Shown here one piece after another: positions 58,715 through 64,000 of a stretch of 64,000 bases of DNA. Source of the stretch: Corynebacterium glyciniphilum AJ 3170 (GTDB lineage: Bacteria; Actinomycetota; Actinomycetes; Mycobacteriales; Mycobacteriaceae). Position numbers and translations under genes: made by a program. Numbering within the stretch: position 1 is the stretch's first letter; every line of letters starts with the position of its first letter. The notes beneath the pieces are model-generated. The model made no database searches and had not been told where the DNA came from. It saw only the letters and a program-made list of their open reading frames with translations. The stretch spans positions 1 through 64,000 of the forward strand of contig NZ_VDYZ01000013.1 of assembly GCF_007673095.1 (NCBI RefSeq), read 5' to 3'.

Positions 58715-60130
58715 CTAGGCGGTGTCCTCCCCGAGAAGGTGCACGTGGATCATGTTGGTGTTTCCCTCGGTGCCGGGGGGCGAGCCTGCCACGATGACGA
58801 CCGCGTCCTCGCGGGTGAAGCCGGCCTGTCCCAGCAGGATCGAGTCCACCTCCTGCATGATCTCGTCGGTGGTGGACACCTCATTGGTCAGGTAGGACTC
58901 CGCGCCCCAGGTCAGGGCGAGCTGATTGCGGACCTCCTGGGACGGGGTGAACACCAGCAGCGGCAGGTCTGAGCGTAGACGTGCGACACGGCGGGCGGTG
59001 TCACCGGAGGCGGTGAAGGCGATCAGGGCACGGGCGTTGAGCCGCTCGCCGATGTCCTTGGCGGCGAAGCTGATCACACCGCGCTTGGTGCGCGGAACGT
59101 GGGACAGCGGAGGAACCTCACCGTCGATCTCGGCGGCGGTGACGATCCGGGACATGGTCTTGACCGTGTCCACCGGGTACTTGCCGACGGAGGTCTCGCC
59201 GGAGAGCATGACGGCGTCGGCACCGTCGAGCACCGCATTGGCCACGTCGGATGCTTCGGCGCGGGTGGGGCGGGAGTTCTCGATCATCGAGTCCAGCATC
59301 TGGGTGGCGACAATCACCGGCTTGGCGTTCTCGCGGGCGATCTGGACCGCCCGCTTCTGCACCAGGGGCACCTCTTCCAGCGGGACCTCGACACCGAGGT
59401 CACCGCGGGCGACCATGATGGCGTCGAAGGCGAGGATGATCGGCTCGAGAGCGTCGACGGCCTCCGGCTTCTCGAGTTTCGCGATGACGGGCACGCGCCG
59501 ACCCACCTCATCCATGATCTCGTGGACGAGCTCGACGTCCGCCGGTGAGCGGACGAAAGACAGTGCGATGACGTCGGCACCCATGGTCAGGGCGAAACGC
59601 AGGTCTGCGATGTCCTTCTCCGAGAGCGCGGGAACGGAGATGTTCATCCCCGGCAGGGACACACCCTTGTTGTTGGAGACGGGGCCGCCTTCGACGACCT
59701 CGCACACGACGTCGTTCCCCTCGACGGACTTGCAGACGAGCCCGACCTTCCCGTCGTCGACGAGCAGCCGGTCGCCGGGACGGGCGTCCCTGGCGAGCTG
59801 CTTGTAGGTCGTCGACACGCGGTCGTGGGTGCCGGACACGTCGTCGACGGTGATCCGGATCTCCTCGCCGGTCTCCCAGTAGGTCTTCTCCTCGGCGAAA
59901 CGGCCGAGCCGGATCTTGGGGCCCTGCAGGTCGGCGAGCACACCGACCGAGCGGCCGGTCTCCTCCGCGGCCTGGCGGACCCACTCATAGTTCTGCTGGT
60001 GATCCGCGTGCTCACCGTGCGAAAAGTTCAGCCGGGCGACATTCATCCCCGCCAGAACGAGTTCACGGATTTTGTCCGCGGAGGCCACTGCCGGGCCCAG
60101 GGTGCATACGATCTTGGTGCGTCTACTCAC
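58715..60130 (-). CDS. pyk: Pyruvate kinase
   Basis: Converts phosphoenolpyruvate and ADP to pyruvate and ATP, the last glycolytic step. 471 residues: RRTKIVCTLGPA, ARLNFSHGEH, KLEKPEAVDAL with the catalytic lysine, MVARGDLGVEVPLEEVP, MLSGETSVGKYP and a C-terminal regulatory domain. Start is GTG with TATCCT seven nt upstream and no ribosome site, so the mRNA is probably leaderless although the gene lies after lgt. Confidence 0.97.
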   Translation of the reverse strand: MSRRTKIVCTLGPAVASADKIRELVLAGMNVARLNFSHGEHADHQQNYEWVRQAAEETGRSVGVLADLQGPKIRLGRFAEEKTYWETGEEIRITVDDVSGTHDRVSTTYKQLARDARPGDRLLVDDGKVGLVCKSVEGNDVVCEVVEGGPVSNNKGVSLPGMNISVPALSEKDIADLRFALTMGADVIALSFVRSPADVELVHEIMDEVGRRVPVIAKLEKPEAVDALEPIILAFDAIMVARGDLGVEVPLEEVPLVQKRAVQIARENAKPVIVATQMLDSMIENSRPTRAEASDVANAVLDGADAVMLSGETSVGKYPVDTVKTMSRIVTAAEIDGEVPPLSHVPRTKRGVISFAAKDIGERLNARALIAFTASGDTARRVARLRSDLPLLVFTPSQEVRNQLALTWGAESYLTNEVSTTDEIMQEVDSILLGQAGFTREDAVVIVAGSPPGTEGNTNMIHVHLLGEDTA

Positions 60131-60137
60131 CTGTCCG

Positions 60138-60143
60138 AGGATA
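60138..60143 (-). promoter_or_regulatory. -10 box (TATCCT) of a leaderless promoter
   Basis: On the minus strand TATCCT ends 7 nt before the GTG of pyk, in the 33-nt gap after lgt. It gives pyk its own promoter. Confidence 0.5.
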
Positions 60144-60163
60144 ACCCCGTCCCCCGGTGCCCG

Positions 60164-61075
60164 CTACTGCAGGGTCGGCTCCTCGTCCGTCCCTGCGTCC
60201 GTCTCAGCGGCGGGTCCGGCGACGTACTCGGGGGTTTCCCGAGTCCGTGAGCGCGTCACGACGAACAGGACGACGGCACCGATGAACACCACGGCGGACA
60301 CCACGCTGTTGATCCGGATGTCACCGAAGACGGTCGTCGCAGCGTCGGTGCGGATCAGTTCGATGAAGAAGCGGCCGAAGGTGTAGCCGGCCACGTACAG
60401 CATGAACACCCGTCCCCCGCCGAGCCGGAACCGACGGTCGGCGACGACCAGCAGCACCACGACCAGCAGGCTCCACAGCAGTTCGTAGAGGAACGTGGGC
60501 TGCACGGTGGCCAGGACGAACCCGTCCGAGACACCGTTCATCTGGTCGATGTTGCCGTTCTCGTCGACCCGGCGGTAGATCTCCAGCGCCCACGGCGCGT
60601 CAGACTCCCCGCCGTACAGCTCCTGGTTGAACCAGTTGCCCAGACGCCCGATGGCCTGGGCAAGCAGGATCGGCGGGGCCACGGCGTCGGCGAAGGGCGC
60701 CAGCGGCACCTTCTTGTAGGCCAGGATGGCCCACACCGCGAGCCCGCCGCCGAGTACCGCGCCCCAGATGCCTAGACCGCCGTTGGTGATCTTGAAGGCG
60801 TCGACCCAGTTCCGCCCCTCACCGAAGTAGAGGTGGTGGTCGGTGATGACGTGGTAGATCCGGCCACCGATGATGCCTGCGGGCACGGCGGCGATCGCAC
60901 TGTCGATCACGGTCTCCGCACGTCCTCCCCGCGCGACGTAGCGACGCACGGTCCAGTACACCGCGACGACGATGCCGAGCAGGATGCACAGGGCGTAGGC
61001 ACGGACCGCCACCGGTCCGAGGTGCCACACACCCTGCGGAGGCGACGGGATGGCGGCGAGGATGTCGGTGGTCAC
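60164..61075 (-). CDS. lgt: Prolipoprotein diacylglyceryl transferase
   Basis: Adds diacylglycerol from phospholipid to the lipobox cysteine of prolipoproteins, in the membrane. 303 residues, seven or so helices, with the Lgt signature [13 protein letters not shown], the HV(I)TDHH and GGLGIWGAV segments, and a short hydrophilic C-terminal tail. The GTG start overlaps the trpA stop by 4 nt (GTGA). It would process the two lipoproteins encoded in this window. Confidence 0.95.
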   Translation of the reverse strand: MTTDILAAIPSPPQGVWHLGPVAVRAYALCILLGIVVAVYWTVRRYVARGGRAETVIDSAIAAVPAGIIGGRIYHVITDHHLYFGEGRNWVDAFKITNGGLGIWGAVLGGGLAVWAILAYKKVPLAPFADAVAPPILLAQAIGRLGNWFNQELYGGESDAPWALEIYRRVDENGNIDQMNGVSDGFVLATVQPTFLYELLWSLLVVVLLVVADRRFRLGGGRVFMLYVAGYTFGRFFIELIRTDAATTVFGDIRINSVVSAVVFIGAVVLFVVTRSRTRETPEYVAGPAAETDAGTDEEPTLQ

Positions 61076-61845
61076 CGGCGGACCCCCTCGTAGAGGTCCG
61101 AGGCCAGTGTCTCCAGGGCCGCCGTTCCTGACGCCGCCGCTGAGATCAGGGCGGACCCGACGATGACCCCGTCGGCGTACTCGGCGATTGCGGCGGCGTG
61201 GTCCCCGGTCTTCACCCCGAGGCCGACGGCGACGGGCAGGTCCGTGGCGGCGCGGGTCCGGGCCACAAGATCCCGGGCGTCGGCGGAGACGTCGTCCTGT
61301 GCACCGGTGACACCCATGTGCGACTGCGCGTAGATGAATCCACCACCGGCCTTGACGGTGAGGTCCAGGCGTTCGGGTGTGGTGGACGGTGCGACGAGGT
61401 AGACGTTGTCGAGTCCGTTGGTCCTGCACGCGTCATTCCACCGCGCCGACTCCTCGGGCAGAAGGTCCGGGATGATCGACCCGAGTCCACCGGCGGCGGC
61501 CAGCTCCTCGGCGAACCTCTCCGGGCCGTACTGCAGGATCGGGTTCCAGTAGCTCATGATGACGGCGTCACCACCGGCGTCGGTGATGGCACGGACCACG
61601 GTGAAGGTGTCCTTCACCCGGAAACCGGCGTCGAGTGCGGTCGTCGCCGCCTCCTGAATCGTCGGGCCGTCCATCATCGGGTCGGTGAACGGGATCCCGA
61701 CCTCGATGAGGTCGGCGTAGCGGGACAACGTGGTCACCAGCTCCACGGATGCCTCGGCCGTCGGGTAGCCCGCGGGGAGATAGCCGACGAGTGCCGCCCG
61801 GCCCTCGTCCCTGGCTCCGGAGAAGATGTCGGACAGTCTGCTCAT
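61072..61845 (-). CDS. trpA: Tryptophan synthase alpha chain
   Basis: Cleaves indole-3-glycerol phosphate to indole and glyceraldehyde 3-phosphate. 257 residues; the catalytic Glu and Asp lie in [16 protein letters not shown], and the phosphate loop in [12 protein letters not shown] and GVIVGSALI. The usual GF(V)YxVSxxGxTG loop is altered to [16 protein letters not shown]. The start overlaps trpB by 4 nt. Lies between trpB and lgt as in other actinobacteria. Confidence 0.96.
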   Translation of the reverse strand: MSRLSDIFSGARDEGRAALVGYLPAGYPTAEASVELVTTLSRYADLIEVGIPFTDPMMDGPTIQEAATTALDAGFRVKDTFTVVRAITDAGGDAVIMSYWNPILQYGPERFAEELAAAGGLGSIIPDLLPEESARWNDACRTNGLDNVYLVAPSTTPERLDLTVKAGGGFIYAQSHMGVTGAQDDVSADARDLVARTRAATDLPVAVGLGVKTGDHAAAIAEYADGVIVGSALISAAASGTAALETLASDLYEGVRR

Positions 61846-63194
61846 CGGTTGTTCTCCTCGTCCAGTGCCTCACCCTGTTCCTCGTCCGACTGCTCGGGGT
61901 GCATGCCGAACCAGGTCGCGGCGGTGTCGACGTCCTTGTCACCGCGACCGGAGACGTTGACGATGAACAGTGGGCGCTCCCTGTGCTCCGTGGTCCGGGT
62001 CCCGTCGGCGTACTGTGCACCGACCTTCACCGCCAGTGCGACGGCATGGGCGGACTCGATCGCCGGGATGATGCCCTCGGTACGGGTCAGCAGACGGAAA
62101 GCCTCCATGGCCTCGGTGTCCGTGACAGGCAGGTACTCGGCCCTCCCCTGGGTGGCCAGGAAGGAATGCTCGGGGCCTACCCCGGGGTAGTCCAGTCCCG
62201 CGGAGATGGAGTGCGACTCGGTGATCTGGCCGTCCTCGTTCTGCATCAGTGCGGCGAAGGCCCCCTGGAAGACTCCTTCCGACCCCACGGTGATCGGTGC
62301 GGCGTGCCGGCCCGTCTCGACACCGTCGCCGCCGGCTTCAGCTCCGATGAGCTCAACCCCCTCGTCGTCGATGAAGGGGTGGAACAGCCCGATGGCATTC
62401 GATCCGCCTCCGACGCAGGCCATGACCGCGTCCGGCAGGCGTCCCGCCCCGGCGAGGATCTGCGCACGGGCCTCCACACCGATGATGCGCTGCAGGTCGC
62501 GCACCATCTCGGGGAACGGGTGGGGTCCGGCGGCGGTGCCGAAGCAGTAGTAGGTGTCATCGGCGTGGGACACCCAGTAGCGCATCGCCTCGTTGATGGC
62601 GTCCTTCAGCGTCGCTGACCCCACCGTCACCTCGATGACCTCGGCGCCGAGGAGCCGCATCCGGGCGATGTTGAGGGCCTGGCGCCGGGCGTCCACCTGA
62701 CCCATGTAGATCCGGCAGTCCAGGCCGAGCAGCGCGCAGGCGGTGGCGGTGGCCACACCATGCTGGCCGGCACCGGTTTCGGCGATGACGTTCGCCTTGC
62801 CCATGCGCTTGGCCAGCAGAACCTGACCGAGGACGTTGTTGATCTTGTGCGACCCGGTGTGGTTCAGGTCCTCCCGCTTGAACCACACGTCGGCACCGAC
62901 GGCGTCGGAGAACCGGGCGCCGTAGTACAACGGCGACGGACGTCCCGTGTAGGTGCGGTGCAGGTCGTCGAGCTCGTCGAGGTACTCCTGGTCCGCACGC
63001 GCCTTAGCCCAGGAGTCCTGGATCTCCTCGATGACGGCCATCAGTGCTTCAGGAATGTACCGTCCGCCGTAGTTTCCCCAGTGACCGTTGTCGTCCGCGT
63101 CGTGCGCCGTCGGCACGGCGAGGACCTCCCCCGCAGTGGGCAGGTTGAGCGTGTTCTTGAAGTCACTCTTGTCGTTCCCGGATGGTGTACTCAC
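61842..63194 (-). CDS. trpB: Tryptophan synthase beta chain
   Basis: PLP enzyme that joins indole and serine to tryptophan. 450 residues, with the PLP lysine in [21 protein letters not shown], the phosphate cup GGGSNAIG, and the YPGVGPEHS loop. The C-terminal 40 residues form an acidic tail ([17 protein letters not shown]) beyond the usual end. GTG start; TACAGT lies 8 nt upstream, so an internal promoter after trpC is possible. Confidence 0.96.
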   Translation of the reverse strand: MSTPSGNDKSDFKNTLNLPTAGEVLAVPTAHDADDNGHWGNYGGRYIPEALMAVIEEIQDSWAKARADQEYLDELDDLHRTYTGRPSPLYYGARFSDAVGADVWFKREDLNHTGSHKINNVLGQVLLAKRMGKANVIAETGAGQHGVATATACALLGLDCRIYMGQVDARRQALNIARMRLLGAEVIEVTVGSATLKDAINEAMRYWVSHADDTYYCFGTAAGPHPFPEMVRDLQRIIGVEARAQILAGAGRLPDAVMACVGGGSNAIGLFHPFIDDEGVELIGAEAGGDGVETGRHAAPITVGSEGVFQGAFAALMQNEDGQITESHSISAGLDYPGVGPEHSFLATQGRAEYLPVTDTEAMEAFRLLTRTEGIIPAIESAHAVALAVKVGAQYADGTRTTEHRERPLFIVNVSGRGDKDVDTAATWFGMHPEQSDEEQGEALDEENNR

Positions 63195-63202
63195 ACCCAG
63201 GA

Positions 63203-63208
63203 ACTGTA
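63203..63208 (-). promoter_or_regulatory. Possible internal -10 box (TACAGT) before trpB
   Basis: On the minus strand TACAGT ends 8 nt before the trpB GTG, in the 30-nt gap after trpC. It would allow trpBA-lgt transcription separate from upstream trp genes. Confidence 0.35.
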
Positions 63209-63224
63209 CCTTACGTGCCCCCGG

Positions 63225-64000
63225 CTACTTCGGGTCCGGTCGGAACGCGGGGTGCTGTCCGGCGGCGACGAGGGCGCGGCACGCCTGTCCCGGGTTGGCG
63301 GCGGTCACCAGTCCTTCACCGACCAGGATCGCATCGGCCCCGGCGGTGGCGTAGGCCTGCATGTCGGTGGTGTTGCGCACCCCGGATTCGGCGATCTTGA
63401 TGACGGAGTCCGGCAGCTGGGGAACGATCCTGCTGAACACCCCGGGATCAACCTCGAGGGTCTTCAGGTTACGGGCGTTGACACCGATCACCGAGGCGCC
63501 CGCGGCGAGCGCACGCTCGGCCTCCTCCTCGGAGTGGACCTCCACCAGCGCGGTCATCCCCAGCGACTCGGTGCGGTCCAGCAGGGCGGCGAGCCGGTCC
63601 TGTTCCAGTGCCGCGACGATGAGCAGGACGACGTCGGCACCGTGGGCCCGGGCCTCGTGCACCTGGTACGGGTTGACGGTGAAGTCCTTGCGCAGCAGCG
63701 GGACGTCGACCGAGGCCCTGACCTTGTCGAAGTCGGCCAGTGAACCGCGGAACCGGCGCTCTTCGGTGAGACAGCTGATCACCGCTGCACCGTTGGCGGC
63801 GTAGGCGCTGGCCAGAATCTCGGGCTCGGGGATGTCGGCGAGATGTCCCTTCGACGGGCTGGCCCTCTTGACCTCGGCGATCACGCTCACGTCGGAGCCA
63901 CCCAGTGCCGCGCGGGCGTCGAGGGCGGGCGGCATGTCCCGGGACATCGCCTTGATCTCGGCGAACGGGACCGCGGACTCGCGCCGCGCGGTGTCCTCGA
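63225..64000 (-). CDS. trpC: Indole-3-glycerol-phosphate synthase (5' end outside window)
   Basis: Closes the indole ring from carboxyphenylaminodeoxyribulose phosphate. The visible 258 codons include [13 protein letters not shown] with the catalytic lysine, [30 protein letters not shown], and IAESGVRN. The frame stays open past the ATG at 63947 to the window edge, reading [10 protein letters not shown], which matches the normal TrpC N-terminal region, so the real start lies beyond 64000. It ends without a TrpF domain, so this is a monofunctional TrpC, unlike the TrpCF fusion of C. glutamicum. Confidence 0.95.
   Translation of the reverse strand, partial: EDTARRESAVPFAEIKAMSRDMPPALDARAALGGSDVSVIAEVKRASPSKGHLADIPEPEILASAYAANGAAVISCLTEERRFRGSLADFDKVRASVDVPLLRKDFTVNPYQVHEARAHGADVVLLIVAALEQDRLAALLDRTESLGMTALVEVHSEEEAERALAAGASVIGVNARNLKTLEVDPGVFSRIVPQLPDSVIKIAESGVRNTTDMQAYATAGADAILVGEGLVTAANPGQACRALVAAGQHPAFRPDPK

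Overview
The window looks like a core-chromosome segment of a high-GC Corynebacteriales bacterium, most likely a Corynebacterium. The evidence is the block pheS-pheT-argCJBDFRGH-tyrS followed by a ribosomal RNA operon leader, a glucose PTS permease strongly resembling C. glutamicum PtsG, a fadA2/fabG4/htdX-type fatty-acid module, a trpC-trpB-trpA-lgt-pyk block, and many genes whose -10 box lies 6-9 nt before the start codon (leaderless mRNAs). I cannot name the species from sequence alone. I see no insertion sequence, prophage, CRISPR array or clear transferred island.

Layout. 1-383: rrn leader with a boxA-like element on the minus strand and the tyrS terminator. 384-10.6k (minus): tyrS, a Trm112-like protein and the complete arginine operon, with two ArgR-like boxes over its promoter. 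10.6-16.7k (minus): pheT, pheS, an rRNA methyltransferase, rplT, rpmI and infC, which starts with AUC. 17.0-32.6k: a DUF2339 membrane protein, uvrA, a metallo-hydrolase, an NCS1 permease-racemase pair, a HelD-like helicase, a deaminase, UspA, uvrB, coaE, a small secreted protein and a DUF4185 secreted protein (possible arabinan hydrolase). 32.7-36.6k: thiolase, HMW-type FabG and MaoC dehydratase. 36.6-39.4k: copper unit with a CsoR-like operator, a duplicated-domain lipoprotein and a CopB-type ATPase. 39.4-46.1k: ptsG, rpsA, a decarboxylating dehydrogenase, a DUF368 lipid-carrier transporter and MgtC. 46.1-50.6k: polA, a TetR regulator, tRNA-Leu(CAA), a phosphoesterase and a 48-residue amphipathic protein. 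50.6-54.7k: a glutaminase-STAS protein divergent from a polar amino-acid ABC transporter. 54.7-58.7k: an unknown protein, a GalT-like protein, an M20 amidohydrolase and a patatin. 58.7-64.0k (minus): pyk, lgt, trpA, trpB and trpC, cut by the window edge.

How the genes work together. Most genes are housekeeping: two complete or near-complete amino-acid pathways (arginine, tryptophan), translation (tyrS, pheST, infC, rpmI, rplT, rpsA, tRNA), excision repair (uvrA, uvrB, polA), central carbon entry and exit (ptsG, pyk), coenzyme A synthesis (coaE) and lipoprotein maturation (lgt). Envelope-related genes (DUF4185, DUF368, fabG4/htdX, the short amphipathic protein) fit a bacterium with an arabinogalactan and mycolate cell wall. 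The least understood items are the 48-residue protein, the 128-residue protein at 54.7k, the racemase lacking one catalytic cysteine, and the widespread leaderless promoter pattern.
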